From: Luidia sarsii
Taxonomy: Eukaryota > Echinodermata > Asteroidea > Paxillosida > Luidiidae
Reading direction: 5' to 3'
Length of the DNA stretch: 64,000 nucleotides
NCBI GenBank assembly: GCA_949987565.1
Contig: OX465121.1
Span: forward strand, 4,656,956 to 4,720,955
Shown piece by piece: positions 1 through 11,917 of the stretch. The notes beneath the pieces are model-generated. The model did not search any database. It was given only the letters and a program-made list of their open reading frames with translations, and was not told where the DNA came from. The translations under genes were made by a program, and so were the position numbers. The number at the start of each line of letters is the position of its first letter. Position 1 is the stretch's first letter.

Positions 1-45
1 ATTTTGTCTACGCAAAATCCTGGGGAAAAAAATACGCATGACGCA

Positions 46-110
46 GCTATGAATAGGAAATAAAATGGCTGCCATGCCGAGAAACGGAGAAACCTATTTG
101 CATTTTTGGG
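46..110. repeat. Direct repeat, uninterrupted copy
   Basis: This segment (GCTATGAATAGGAAATAAAA followed by about 40 related bases) recurs at 230-276, continuing after the inserted element at 396-412. It acts as the empty site for the element at 277-395. Confidence 0.75.
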
Positions 111-276
111 TGGTACAATCTTTGATTCAGTGGAGACCGTCTTGTATGGACAAGGCTGAGGTGTAGAACCTGGGTAGCTTATCGAATGGTATGCCATCTG
201 TGATTTTCTGCAGCAGGTTCGTGCCGCTATGAATAGGAAATAAAATGGCTACCATACAGAGAAACGGAAAAATCTA

Positions 277-395
277 GGCTGTGTCCGAAACGGGCTTCCA
301 GAGCTACGGCTAGGGCTATTGTCTGCGCATCTGCGTGTATTTCCAATAGGGGGAAGACCTAGACCTAGCTCTAGACGCCCGTTGCGGACAAGACC
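277..395. mobile_element. MITE family B, copy inside a direct repeat
   Basis: A 119-bp element begins with GGCTGTGTCCG and ends with the approximate reverse complement CGGACAAGACC. A second full copy lies at 4793-4911 and a partial one at about 46981-47085. The interior carries GAGCTAGG-like and TATTTCCAATAGGG-like segments shared by all three. It interrupts a repeat whose uninterrupted copy lies at 46-110, so the insertion point can be read directly: TA (or CTA) is present on both sides, as a short target-site duplication. It is too short to encode protein and is presumably mobilised in trans by an unknown DNA transposase. Confidence 0.75.
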
Positions 396-761
396 TATTT
401 GCATTTTTTGTGTGAGAAAGAAAGAAAAAAATCCGAAAATGTGTGTCCAAGAATTAACTCAGTGCATCGTAATCCATGGTGTGGTTCTCCTAAATCTCCT
501 TGTTTGTATATTTTGGACTTTGTGGAAGTGTTTTGTATAAAATCCGACTATTTTGTACCGTCATTTGGAAATTTTCAGGCACGTTGCATTTGCCACTTTT
601 ATATTGGAAAAGGTTTAGTTAAAATAATGTCTGTATGGAAAATCAAGTACTCAATAAAGTGAAACGAAGAAAATAGTTTTCGTAGCTAATGCTATTATTT
701 TGTACCGACTTGAAGGACTTCATTACCGTTTTGCCCAAAATGTTCTTGAAAATAATTGTTC

Positions 762-1000
762 CTAGTCAGTTTTTTTCCTGCCCTATCCATTGGTTGTTTG
801 CATTTGAATGAAAACGGGGATGTAATCCCTGGAGATCATGGTTGAATCTTGAATAATGCTTCTGGCTGGCGCCCCACCATAGCAAAGACTATTATTTTGG
901 GGAAGTCCAAGGAATTGAAAGCTCATAATTATTTGCAAGAGAGCCGATACACAAGACAAGAGTTCTCTGGTTCAAGTTCAGGTCCAGTCGAAGTTTTCTT
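762..1000 (+). repeat. SINE-like repeat, degraded
   Basis: This shares segments with 19280-19530: a GTTGTTTGCATTTGAAT-like block, an ATCCCTGGAGA-like block, TCTGGCTGGCGCCC, and GCAAAGACTATT. It ends with GGTTCAAGTTCAGGTCCAGTC, a B-box-like promoter block followed by the family's usual 3' segment. It is a decayed member of the tRNA-derived SINE family seen elsewhere in the window. Confidence 0.6.
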
Positions 1001-1834
1001 ATCTATTTTTGTTTTCCTTTTTCTTCGGAAAAGATAAACAAAATAAAATCGAGGCAACTCGATAATTTTCTGTCGCCATTAATGACATCTATTTTTTAAA
1101 AATCTTGGTTAGATGTTATTCATTTCTCCATGTGACACGAAAGGTTTATGTAGACTGCACGATTAAGTTGGTGCCTGGTGTAACAAGCAGAACAGCATGA
1201 AATTAATTAGTGTTGGGAACTTTTATTTAAGTTATAGTGGCCAGGCAGCGATATTGATTTTTTTTTTAACCATGGATTCGTAAAGGGCACTAATTATGAA
1301 AGAAAAACATCTGCGTAGGTCGACATAAACCAATAAAGGAGCCCCGGTGATTATAGGTACATTGTACTTCCTTTGCATGTACTTTGATAAATATTAACTT
1401 AAATTTTATTTAGGCCACGAGACCTGCAAAAGTTGAATCTACCGGGTTCAGTTTGCGAGGGCTACTAATACGGAGCCTTATTTTAGCCATTGCAATAGTG
1501 TATCATGACTCAAATTTTCACTGATATGAATGGACATGTCAGATTATTTACTCACTTCGTGGGGCATTTTATATACACCGTACTTCTGTAGTTCAACGTT
1601 ACCGTATTATAGGCCTACTACTTACTAGCACAGCTAAAAAAGAACTTGTCATGTTTGTTCATTATTTTGTTTGCGTCGTCTGCAACTAAAGTGCAAGTTG
1701 TAGTGTACCTGATAGTGATACTGAGTATGACTATCAAGTATCAGTATCATAAGTATCAATCACTCTTTATGACTTTGGAAATGGAATTCGACATGTTATT
1801 CCAATAATTGTCGCTGTCGTTCTCACCTGCAATC

Positions 1835-4800
1835 ATGACACAGTCTATTGTCGTTCAAGGTAAGAATGAGTAGGCCTACTGTACGTCAAAGTCACGACAC
1901 CGTCCCAGCAGAAGACCATTGACTGAGCCGAGTAACTTGCCTCCTAACTGACTTCTTTATTATTAATGGACTATTTTTATTTTACTGCCGGCTTTTCCGG
2001 CGATATTTCTAGACACAAGCGGCCACAACCGGCAATGTCAAGTCCTGATTTAGATTTAGGGCCTCTGTGACGTTCTTTACTTTTGTCGTTATTCTTATTT
2101 TTTATTTTATTTTTAAGAATAATTATGATCATGATTATGATTTCTTTTCTTTTTATGTTTATCTGCTGTAGTCGGCCAGTGTGGAAACCAAGTAAGTTAG
2201 CCAATTATTTTGAATTATTAATTATTTTAAAGCTAAATCATTTTAATTGGTTAAAATGATTTTATTTTTAATTTTATAACTTTTTAGACTTTAGAGCAAT
2301 GTTCAAACGTTTCTCCTTTTTTTATACTACTATTTGATTTTGTTATGGCCCCTTGAAATTAAAAGGGTTTCGTTCAATGTTTTTAATAAATCTCAAAAGT
2401 TAGAGGGCCTGACATTTCGATCCTTTTGTTCTTGTTCACTACACTCAGTGATACAATAATTTGCCAAACCCAGGGGGCAAACAGACTAAGAATATTGACA
2501 GAAATAATTAAAAACCTTTCTAGGACTAGGAGTAGGAGTAAGAAGAGTACTGGTACTGGTATGCAAAACCAGAGGTTTCAGTCCAGTCAAAAATCTTCTT
2601 GCCATTTTTGAAAATTATCCAAAATTATGAGGGCCTGAAGTTCCTACGTCAGGCCTTCTGAATTTGTTCTAATATTATTTTTATATTTTTGTAACAATTC
2701 AGAAGTTGCCTGTCAGTCTTTCTGTTCTTTATTTTGTTTGAAAATTTGAAAGGCTTCACTATTCATCCACATGGCCTCAACATCCAGGAGGGGAATGACT
2801 AACACCTTTTGTTGATAAAAGGCAGAATCCTTCTTTCTTTGAGGAAGGTCCTGCTAGGATCGTCACATCCGACCCTGCATCCATTTTTTCCATGTTTCTG
2901 ACTCGTTTGTTTTCTGTTTCCCTTACTAGATTGGCTGCCGGTTTTGGGATCTAGCCCTGAGGGAGCATGCCGCCCAAAACAAGACTGGTGTCTACAACGA
3001 TTCCCTGAGCAGCTTTTTCTTGAACGTAGACTCAAGGTACCAGACCTAGTCCGTCCGACGGAAATTGAGTGACAGTGTGCTTTTGCTCTGACCAGGAACT
3101 TTGACCCGAGACCCCTAGCTGAACGCACAATGCTCTAGCACTCTTACCACCTGAGCTATCCAGCCCTAAGATCGTTCTTCCCAAAGAGTCTACTATATGC
3201 CAAAGTGAACCATTCCACCAGTAATTTCGGCACCTGATTTTCACTCAGATGCAAACAAACAATTTGTCGTAAACCTATCTGCAGCAGTTTGAGGATAATT
3301 TGAGAAGGATACAGGTTATTTTATCAAATATTTTTTTTTTTTTTTTTTTTTTTTACAACACCTGGTGATTACAGGTATGAAAGACCACTCAGCATCGCAG
3401 TTGGAGATGGGAAAAGCAAGGTCCGATACCTTAAAGCAAGGGTGAGTGAGACATTGGTTGAAGGACATTCCTGTCCTGATGGGAATCCTTAACATGTGTA
3501 CACATATAACTGATTGAAGAAGGAGGTGAAGGAAGATAGATAACAATTGGCATCTAGTGGCTGGCATGCATGTTGGATGTGCATGATTTAATCAGATGAT
3601 TTTCTCTCGATAGTTTAGTTGACTGTCTGATTTGTCATACTGTGCAATTAGGCCCATTACTTGCAAACGTATCAAGAAAACTGTCAAAACACAGAAAAAT
3701 GTGTTTCCAATACAGTTTTAGTACTCATACTCGAGAGATATGACTCGTGACTCAAAACTCTATTTTGGGACCTGAGTAGAGGTCTGCTAAAAAAGACATC
3801 AAAGCCTTGGGTACTAATTATTTGCTGGCCCTAACACTTTTGTCATATTGCACTTGATTTAAAAAAAGTAAAACCCAAGTAATGAGCATTGATTAGACTT
3901 GTCAGAGCAATGGAGGTTCATCTTGGTATTGATGTTTGTACGTAGGCTGTGCTTGTGGATATGGAGGAGGGTGTGGTGAACGAACTACTCAAAGGACCTG
4001 TGGGGGAGCTCTTCGACCATCGACAGCTGATAACGGATGTCTCGGGCTGTGGCAATAACTGGCAAGTTGCTTGATAAGTGGTTTGTGGTGGCACCATGTA
4101 AGACATCTCTTTTGAGACGGAGTGTTGCTCTGAAAAGTTTGGGCAGTGGGTGCCATGCTTATCCCCTGATGATGGGTACATACTCCCCGAAACGTTGAGT
4201 CAACGGCTTTTTTCAGAGCTGCAGTCCGTCTCAAAAGAGATGTACGACTCGGTGTCACTGCAAACCTTCCACTTGGTACTTCCACCATGCAAACCTTCAA
4301 ATCTTACCTGATATACACAAATCTTGCAAGCTGCTTATTGACTAAAGTGACTAAAAAATAAGCAAAACAATAAATGAAATAATTCGCTTCTAGGAGGCTA
4401 AACCATATGTTCAATTAAACAAAGTCTCGAGTCCCGGTCCAGTTAAAGATTTCTTTGCAATTTTTTTTTTTTTCAGTTCCCAGTCACTTTTTCCTTTGTC
4501 TGTTTGAAAGTAAAGGAAAGCAATATTACATTAATTTTCTCAGTGAAGTTACGGTATACGGTATGCGAAAAACAAAAAATTGTTCTTGTTTCTGCAGGGC
4601 TGTCGGCAATAAGATATATGGTGTCCAGTATCGTGAGCAGATCTCAGAGTCGCTGCGACGGGCGGCCGAACAGTGTGACTGTCTGCAATGCTTCTTTGTC
4701 ACCCACTCCATGGGCGGAGGTAAGTCGGCACTGCTTCCCTGGTACCCTACATCATTATGGCAGACAGACATCTAAGTCCAGATGTAACCTAAGGCCGTGT

Positions 4801-7800
4801 CCGAAACGGGAATCTAGAGCTAGGTCTAGGTCTTGCTCCCTATTGGAAATACACGGAGATGCAAAGATAAAAGCCCTAGCCATAGCTTTGGAAGCCCGTT
4901 TCGGACACGGCCTCACTGTGGTTTTGATGGGATGCAGTGTATTGAGTGTTGCTGATTGAATTGTTCCCCCAGGTACTGGGTCCGGTGTGGGAACATCGAT
5001 CCTGAGGTTGCTGCAAGAGGACTACCCAGATGTTTACAGGTGATTTTGCCGCCCCCCCCCCCAAAAAAAAAAAAAAAAAAAAAAAAAATCTTTCTTGATA
5101 ACATGGTATTTCAAAATAGGGTAGGTAGGTAGGGAATTTAAATCTGCATCTAGTCAAGGCTTATGGGTAATGATAAAGCACCTGCCACAAGACTACCAAA
5201 TACCTGCCACAAGACTACCAAATAACAACTCCTGGATTACTATGTTCAGTCATTTTCTTTCATGGTTTTCTGCTGCGTAGGTTTGTCACCCCTGTCTACC
5301 CGTCTGTGGATGATGACGTCATCACATCCCCCTATAACAGTGTACTGGCCATGCATCAGTTGACAGAGTATGCTGACTGTGTATTGCCTGTGGAAAACCA
5401 GGTACTTGTTGCTCTAGCTATCATGATTTTATCCTGCTCTTTCTCCTCCTCCTCCTCCTCCTCCTCCTCCTCCTCCTCCTCCTCCTCCTCCTCTTCCTCC
5501 TCCTCCTCCTCCCCCTCCTCCTCTTATTCTTTCTCCTCCACTTCCTCCATTTGCCTCCTCCTTTGCCTCCTCCTTCTCTTCCTCCCCCTCCTCATGCTCT
5601 TTCTCCTCCACCTCCTCCCTTTGCCACCTCCTCCTCCAGGCACTCTAAATACATCGCCAAAATCGCTCCCCCAAAAAGAAAAGAAAAAAAAGGAGAAATC
5701 AAAAACAAAATCACACTTTGGGAAACATTGTTGGAAAGAGGAAAATTACTATACACATAAGTTTTCAAAAAACATTTGTGAACATATTTTCACCCAATTT
5801 AATTGTTATTATTATTTTTTCCAATTCAATTGTTTTTTGTTTGTTTTGATTGCGCATTTTCATCAGGCCCTTGCTGACATCTGTGAGAAGATCAACCAGG
5901 CCCTGCCACCTGAGAGATCAGGCAAGAAGACCTTCCACGGCGCCGGCGCTGCCAAGGCTGGCAGTGGACTATCAGGAGGACGGTCAGCGTTGGGCAGCAA
6001 GGGGCCGGAGAAACCCTTTGACCAGATGAACAACATTGTAGCCAACATGCTGCTGAATCTGACCGCGTGAGTAGGGCACTTGCGGACCCCCTTACAAATT
6101 GCTGCCAGAAGAGGGCGCTGTGTTAATGATCCTTACGGGTGCAGAACACTAAATCAAGCTCCCATTGAACACTGTACAAAAATGCTCACTTTCGAAGCCA
6201 ATTATCCCATGTTTAAAAGTTTCTCAGTTCTTGTAGCTATACTGAAAATTGTAGTTTGGACCTTCATCTCTCAGATTCTTTTAAATTTTTGTGCCCTCAA
6301 CCGATTAGATTACTAATTACCCCCAGAAAAGAACACCCCCAAAATGTGTAGCCATCCAAGCCGTATTTCTAATTACCCTAATTATCCATTCTAAGTATTC
6401 CTAATTTCCTGGCAGCTATGCATTGAGAGTACTGTAAATTCCTGGGTATAATGCGCACCCATGTATAATGCGCACCCCCAACTTTCGTCTTCCACCGAGA
6501 AAAAAAGCCTGTCTGCGGACTGAAAAAATGCACGTCCATGGCATGGCGTGCAGATCTTCCTCCATTGTAAAGTTGTTTTGAATATCGGTACTTCAATATC
6601 TCACAGCTCGTCGCGATTTGAGGGCAGCCTGAACGTGGATCTGAACGAGATCAGCACCAACCTGGTACCCTTCCCCAGGATGCATTACTTGGTCGCCAGC
6701 CAAACGCCGCTCTACTCACTGCTGGACGTCAAACTTCCTCCCAGACGGTGAGGATTGAGTGCAATTTCTTGTTTGTATGCTTCTCAATGAATGGAAGGGT
6801 GATGAGGGATTACAGAGTTCTAAGCGGAAGGTTTTCGGTGACACCATGTATCACTTCTCTTTCAAGGAGTCTCCAGTCTCCTGACGATGGGCAGAGTACA
6901 CACTACCCGTGTGTTTGCCCTACTTGAAGTAGTAAGCAGTGAGTGCTCAGTGCTTTGACCTCCTGTCGTTTGATCCTCCCCCAGGCTGGACCAGATGTTC
7001 ACAGACGCCTTCTCCAGGGATTACCAGCTCCTGAAGGCTGATCCTAAGGGCTCCACGTACCTGGCCTGCGCCCTCATGTGTCGGGGCAACGTCCAGATCT
7101 CGGACATCAGGAGGAATATCGACAGGTCAGTCAGTCAGTCAGTCAGTCAGTCAGTCAGTCAGTCAGTCAGTCAGTCAGTCAGTCAGTCAGTCAGTCAGTC
7201 AGTCAGTCAGTCAGTCAGTCAGTCAGTTACTCAGTCAGTCACTTACTCAGTCAGTCAGCCAGTCAGCAATCCATCAGGGCTGCATTGAAACGGTCTCACA
7301 TTTACCCTTATTTTAATTCATGCTTTTTCTCATATTACTTGAATTTGTCAATCAATTCTTTTTTTTCTGTGGTCTGATAGACTGCGCCCGTCCCTGGATT
7401 TCATTCACTGGAACACGGATGGATGGAAGACTGGGCTGTGTTCCGTGCCTCCCGTCGGCCAGACCTATTCACTGCTAGCCTTGGCTAATAACACGTGTAT
7501 CCGGAACACATTTGCTGAGCTCAGGGACCGGTTCAACCGTCTGTACAAAAGGAAGGTAGGTTCATGTTGTAGCCCCGAGACAAACGCAATAGGGTTGTTG
7601 AGTAGAGAAAAAGTATAGAAATTTCTGGAAACTTGTGTAGGTTTCTCTCACTTATTGTCATCATCCACACCTTCATCAACATCACCATCATCATCATCAT
7701 TGACACTATCACCACTGTCATCAAATGTCCGTAGACAAAGTCCCAGTTATGCTTAAGTCTCATATTTCTTTTTCATTCTTGGGCAGGCGCATTTGCACCA

Positions 7801-7939
7801 CTACACCAATGTGGACGGCATGGACATGGAGCTATTCGCTGAAAGCCAGGAGTCGTTGACCTCGCTGGTCAGGGAGTACCAAGAGCTGGAGAAGGCCCAG
7901 CCCCAGAGCATAGCCAGGCTGCAGATTGCTGCCAGTTGA
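1835..7939 (+). CDS. TUBE1: Epsilon-tubulin, 13 coding exons
   Basis: Exons: 1835-1859, 2172-2191, 2930-3036, 3393-3441, 3946-4061, 4598-4719, 4973-5039, 5281-5401, 5867-6066, 6607-6747, 6985-7125, 7381-7555, 7787-7939. They join in frame to 1437 nt (478 aa; vertebrate TUBE1 is about 475). The start MTQSIVVQ and the following VGQCGNQIG are the tubulin N-terminus; the nucleotide-binding signature GGGTGSG spans exons 6 and 7 (about residue 145). The family-specific insertion before [12 protein letters not shown] (exon 9) and the tail [11 protein letters not shown] (exon 13) identify epsilon rather than alpha, beta, gamma or delta tubulin. The protein localises to centrioles and is needed for triplet microtubules, usually with delta- or zeta-tubulin. 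Intron 5 (4062-4597) is a GC-AG intron: only the donor GCAAGT keeps NNW-AVGN in frame. Other introns are GT-AG. Introns hold a TCC tract, a CAGT array and small mobile elements. Confidence 0.96.
3085..3172 (-). repeat. tRNA-derived SINE fragment in TUBE1 intron
   Basis: Read on the minus strand it begins GGGCTGGATAGCTCAGGTGG, a tRNA-like A box, and about 55 bases later has GGGTCAAAGTTCC, a decayed B box, then a GGTCAGAGCAAAAG segment that parallels the usual GGTCCAGTCAAAG of the family. It lies in the intron between exons 3 and 4. Confidence 0.7.
4040..4320. repeat. Dispersed repeat family D in TUBE1 intron 5
   Basis: This contains GGTGACACCGAGTCGTACAT on the minus strand, CTCTTTTGAGACGGA, and GAGCTGCAGTCC/CTGAAAAAAGCC. 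The same modules (GGTGACACCATGT, TTCTCTTnnGAGAAG, GGCTCTGAAAAGAGCC) recur at about 6820-6900, 26205-26330, 27420-27475, 29268-29335 and 48490-48575. Here both orientations of the module are present (about 4085-4140 and 4205-4270), so the segment is a large imperfect inverted repeat. Confidence 0.6.
4793..4911. mobile_element. MITE family B, complete copy
   Basis: This has terminal inverted repeats GGCCGTGTCCGAAACGGG (left) and its exact complement at the right end, 119 bp overall. It lies in TUBE1 intron 6. The interior matches 277-395 in opposite orientation. Flanking bases do not show a clear target-site duplication. Confidence 0.85.
5435..5640. repeat. TCC/CCT microsatellite tract in TUBE1 intron 8
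   Basis: An almost pure pyrimidine run of TCC repeats with CTT and TTC interruptions follows the donor of exon 8. A poly-C/poly-A tract (5050-5087) lies in the preceding intron. Exon 8 reads open into the tract, but the homology ends at the donor after GAAAACCAG. Confidence 0.9.
7125..7265. repeat. (CAGT)n microsatellite at TUBE1 exon 11 donor
   Basis: About 33 copies of CAGT run from the splice donor itself: the donor GACAG/GTCAGTCAGT is part of the array. Each GTCAGT unit resembles a 5' splice site, so many near-identical donor-like sequences follow the real one. Confidence 0.95.
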
Positions 7940-8563
7940 TGGCAGTGGAGTCAGTGGACTGCCTGTGGGTTATCACCATCAACACAGTGTGGACTGCTGT
8001 TGATGTCCACGCGTTTGATGCGGGTATGATTGAAAGCACTGTCAATGAGTTGAATGAAAGCTGATCAGGGAGATCTTTGGTGCCAGTGTGTGGAGTGTGG
8101 AAAACTGGATTGATAGGGGCATGTTGTGGGGTGCGGTCTGATTGGATGGGCTGTGGATAGGGGCATGTTGTAGAGTGTGGACCAACTCATCTTAAAGTCC
8201 GCATAGAGATTTATGGACAGATATCTGCCTTTGGGTATCAACACGTTGTGGAGTGTAAACAGAGAAATATACTGTGGATGCAAGAATTTTGAAGTGGCCT
8301 TAAAACATTATTCATGTTGCCTTTTAACTCACTCAGCTCAGCAAACCAAAGAGAATAGTATGCAGATTTTTCATGTGACAGTTTTTCTGCCACTTCTTTT
8401 TTCAGTGGAGAAGTTATTTTTTGTATTAAGATTTTCAGATATTTTCTTTGCTGTCACTTAAAGTGAGGCAAATAAGTATGTAAATTCTGGTAGGATTTGC
8501 AGAGCAACACCTTCCTACATGTATTTTGTTCTCAGTCTCAACATGTTAGAATGGCATTTCATT

Positions 8564-8569
8564 ATTAAA
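8564..8569 (+). terminator. Possible TUBE1 polyadenylation signal
   Basis: ATTAAA, the common variant hexamer, lies 625 bp after the TUBE1 stop codon. No AATAAA is seen closer on this strand. It would give a 3' UTR of about 0.65 kb. No downstream element was identified. Confidence 0.4.
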
Positions 8570-8631
8570 TGGATCTGACTTAACGGCTGAGGCTATACTG
8601 GTTGCTACAGGCAACATCTCTGCCTGCACCC

Positions 8632-8868
8632 ATGGGCCGATTACGAAATGAAGTCTTAGGCTAGGGCTTAGGCTACGTTCATATTTATCTTACTTGTCAT
8701 AATATCATAGGCATCTATAAACGAGTGTTTGGCACCAGTGTCATGGTGAATACACTGTACTTATCAAGCCAACAAACCTTCAAATTCGGAAACAAGCCAC
8801 AACCTTGATTTTCAGGGTTTCGTCAGACAAAGATGAAGCCTGAGCCCTAAGTGACACTGTCACTTCAG
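8632..8868. mobile_element. MITE family C, near full-length copy
   Basis: The left end reads GGCCGATTACGAAATGAAG followed by CTTAGGCT-like repeats, and the right end is the approximate complement (GATGAAGCCTGAGCCCTAAG). Interior blocks ATCAAGCCAACAAACCTTC and GATTTTCAGG recur at about 23310-23440, 39590-39830, 40485-40600, 41050-41275 and 43370-43600. It is about 235 bp and non-coding. It lies between the TUBE1 and RPL30 3' ends. Confidence 0.8.
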
Positions 8869-9152
8869 ATCCAGCCAGTGGATGTCTTGTCAAGGTTGAG
8901 TTCGGGCTGTGCACATTCTCGGCTATTCGTGAACAACCCTGGCGGTGAGTTGGTGTGTGATCCTGTTCCAAGTGTAGCGATCTTGGGTCGTGTTCGTGAT
9001 AGGGTTCAAGCGCGAGAACAAGGTCCGCGCGCGAAGAAACGGACCGTACAAACTCAACCACAGTGTCAGACTACAGAGCTGGAGGCTCAAGAAATAAAGA
9101 ATCTTCAGTCTATGCACACAGATCACATACGGTTTCCAACTTCCCAGAATGG

Positions 9153-9158
9153 TTTATT
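9153..9158 (-). terminator. RPL30 polyadenylation signal
   Basis: AATAAA on the minus strand lies about 260 bp after the RPL30 stop codon (9417-9419). It is the first canonical hexamer downstream of the gene. Confidence 0.55.
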
Positions 9159-9416
9159 TCTGTACAGAAAAGAAATGACTCGGACACATCTCGGCCAGCC
9201 TACGCCAAACCCCTAAAGACAGTCCTCTGCAGAAAGTGGTCTGGCCTCCAGTACGAGGGGGGTAGATAGGCAGGGCTGGTCTCGAGCGTGCATGATGCAT
9301 TAGGGATAGTGTTACTGCAGCCTTCAGACAGTGTGCGTCACAGGTGTGTGTGACCCAATTGGCCCGTCCCTCTGCTTGCCCCCCCCCCCCAGCCCCGGTT
9401 TAGAAAGATGTCCTGT

Positions 9417-11768
9417 TTAAGCCTCTCCAGAGGGCATGCTTCGGATGATGTCACTGTCACCTGTCCACGTCGAAAGAAGAGAGCGAGGAATGAAAAAAGA
9501 AAAAAAAAGAGGTTAATTCGGAGTTAGGCATTGCATCATTACACACTGAAATGCAATGAGTATGTAAACTTGCAGCCACTGGACCTATCGTGTCCCAGTG
9601 TATGTTGTATACATGTACTGCAATAGTGTACCACATCCAAAAACTTGGGTGCAGCATCAAGATGAGCAAAACCTTAAAAAACAAACCTGACCTGTCTTAG
9701 TCTCTTACTCTTTCTCAAAGACTGGAACCTCACTGCATTGGAAAGCAGGGCGCAGGACAGTATTTAGACTTAAAAAAAATCTAAATATAGAGGGCCTGAT
9801 TTGCATTTTATTCTTTTAGGTTAGAAAGCAGTCTGAATTTCTTAAGCTATCCCCTTGTTAGGCTTGAAATCATCAATGGTCCTGTGATTTTGGGTGCTGG
9901 CTGTAGGTGAGGCTTTGTGCGCAAGTGGCCTATCTCACCTGGGTCTGTGATGCAGAGCGTGCACACCCTGAAGTATTTACCACAGGCGGTACCCAGCTCG
10001 ATGTTGTTACCGGTGTAGTGGTGGACGCCTGTCTTGGCCAACATGGCGTAGTATTCAATCTCGCTTTTCCTGCGGAAGTTAGGTTGACAAAGCATACAGC
10101 AGACATGAGAAATGGATTCATACCAGATCAAATGAGATCAGCGTTCTATTGATTACAATCGTGTCAGGGGTGGATTTCACAAATCCGTAAGATGTGTCGT
10201 AATTCAACAATCGATAGATAACCAAGTGTGAGTTTTAAAACACTGCATGGTTTTCATAGTTGCAAACTATTAGAAATACCTCTGCTAAAAAAGAGGAATC
10301 ACATAGCAAACTACATAGGAATACATGTGTATTTCCAAGCCAAAAATTGCACTCTGGTGTAAAGAGCTTGTAAAAAGTTATAAATTTTGACTTATTAAAC
10401 ATCAAGCGAGCACACTCAGAAAATACCAGACAGGTTTACTGACTGGTTTACTGACTGGTTTACTGGTTTACTGACTGGTTTACTGACTGGTTTACTGGTT
10501 TACTGACTGGTTTACTGACTGGTTTACTGGTTTACTGACTGGTTTACTGGTTTACTGACTGGTTTACTGACTGGTTTACTGGTTTACTGACTGGTTTACT
10601 GGTTTACTGACTTCACCTTTTGCGCAGCTTGTCTGTTTAGCGCACTGTGCACTGTAGGATCTCTGCCCTATACCAAACAATTTTCATGGATCTAGGGATG
10701 TTCGTTATAGCGACGTCCACAAAGTTTGCGGTCCACAATGAAGGCCTTCGTGGGCTCTCGCCGGCCGCATTACCTGAGCGGGGATGTGTTGTTGGCCAGG
10801 ATGACCAGCTTGCCCTTGCCCTGTCGCAGGGCCTTTAGGGTCTGCTTGTAGCCCAGGTGGTACTTGCCACTCTTCATGACCAGCTGCAGGCGAGTGTTGA
10901 TGCTCTCCATCTGCTTCTTCTGCTCACGGACCAAGACAGGGAAGACAGAGGGGAAGACGGGAGGGGGAAGAGGGGAACACTGAATCAGAAACTGTGATCC
11001 CTGGAGATGTACGCCAGTGAATGGCAGATATTTCAATTGCAGTTGGCCAAATACATGAGGAAACTCCGTCCCCCACATGAATTCTAATATTACCATCGTT
11101 TCGGTAAAACCTTCCAAAAAAAGTCCAGTGCGGACACAGCAGTTAGTATTAGCTTCAGACCGTAACAAGAAGGCTAAGCAAGACCATAATGTAGCTAGGC
11201 TAGTGCCAGGTGCAAGTAATATAGTGGGGCCAACCAAAATAACTCTTTTGACTTTTCTTCAACAATAAAGACGGTTAACCTTCACAGAAAATAATCAGTA
11301 AACTAGATTGGGAAAGCCCCCACCGATCTCCCAAGTTGCTGGATAGTTCAGGTGAAAGAGCACTGGTATTGGTAAATTAAAACTGAGCCTCAAGACTCAA
11401 GTCACACTTTTGCTTGGAACTTCACATCACAGTTGTGAAGTCATTCTGCTAATGCTATTTTCAAATTCAATTCAATCAAACTCAATCAAATAAATCATTA
11501 AACGTAATCTGTTTCAGCCCGGGGAAGAACAAAACTGACATTGCATAAATATTAGATAAATGTTCTTAATATGAAATTCCTTTGGAATTTACTACGAAAA
11601 TACTGGCAGAATTTCACTCGAACAATCGGTTGCCAAAGCGAGCATAGGTTGTGCATGAATCTATGGCCCTATGTTTGGTGCGGTACGATACCGTACGTAG
11701 GCTGACACGATGTGAGCATGCATGCTGGAACCATTGCGATTTCTTACCTGTTTTTTTGACGCAACCAT
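9417..11768 (-). CDS. RPL30: 60S ribosomal protein L30 (eL30)
   Basis: Coding exons in transcript order are 11768-11748, 10919-10774, 10069-9939 and 9460-9417 (342 nt, 113 aa; human 115). The protein starts [19 protein letters not shown], contains [18 protein letters not shown] and the RNA-binding segment [17 protein letters not shown], and ends [12 protein letters not shown]. This is the eL30/L7Ae kink-turn-binding fold of the large ribosomal subunit. The coding exon with the start codon extends to 11797, and a 117-base intron separates it from a non-coding leader exon (11918 to about 11950). The last exon encodes only 14 residues. The intron at 10070-10773 holds a minisatellite. Convergent with TUBE1 and divergent from WDR35. 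Confidence 0.96.
10433..10612. repeat. CTGGTTTACTGA minisatellite in RPL30 intron
   Basis: A mix of 12-bp (CTGGTTTACTGA) and 8-bp (CTGGTTTA) units arranged in a repeated pattern, about 180 bp in total. It lies in the intron between RPL30 coding exons 2 and 3. Confidence 0.95.
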
Positions 11769-11917
11769 TTTGGCGTTTGTGTGGTTCTCTCAGTTACCTG
11801 AAACTAAAAAAACAAAAAGAAGGGGACTTACAGTGACGAATAACATCGCTCACGACTGAAACAAATATATACAAATATGCTAAAAATTCGGAGTTCTGGG
11901 ACAACTTTTCTACTCAC

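Larger units (their letters stand above)
1..1834. other. Intergenic region upstream of TUBE1
   Basis: I see no convincing gene here. The stretch holds a direct repeat (about 46-110 and 225-276 plus 396-412), a small inverted-repeat element inside the second copy (277-395), and a degraded SINE-like repeat (about 762-1000). The last several hundred bases are AT-rich and must contain the TUBE1 promoter, but I find no clear TATA box or other core element. Confidence 0.6.

Noticed and set aside
5306..6070. 254-codon frame joining TUBE1 exons 8 and 9 through the intron
   Set aside because: Homology stops at the donor after exon 8 and resumes at 5867; the middle is a TCC tract plus AT-rich sequence.
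8851..9269. Overlapping open frames of 68-121 codons between TUBE1 and RPL30
   Set aside because: No homology. They cover the end of a family C MITE and the RPL30 3' UTR on the opposite strand.
9461..9938. Possible intronic C/D snoRNA in RPL30 (TTGATGA on the minus strand near 9870)
   Set aside because: The C box has a mismatch at its first base and I found no D box or terminal stem. Vertebrate RPL30 hosts an H/ACA RNA, but I cannot see one here.
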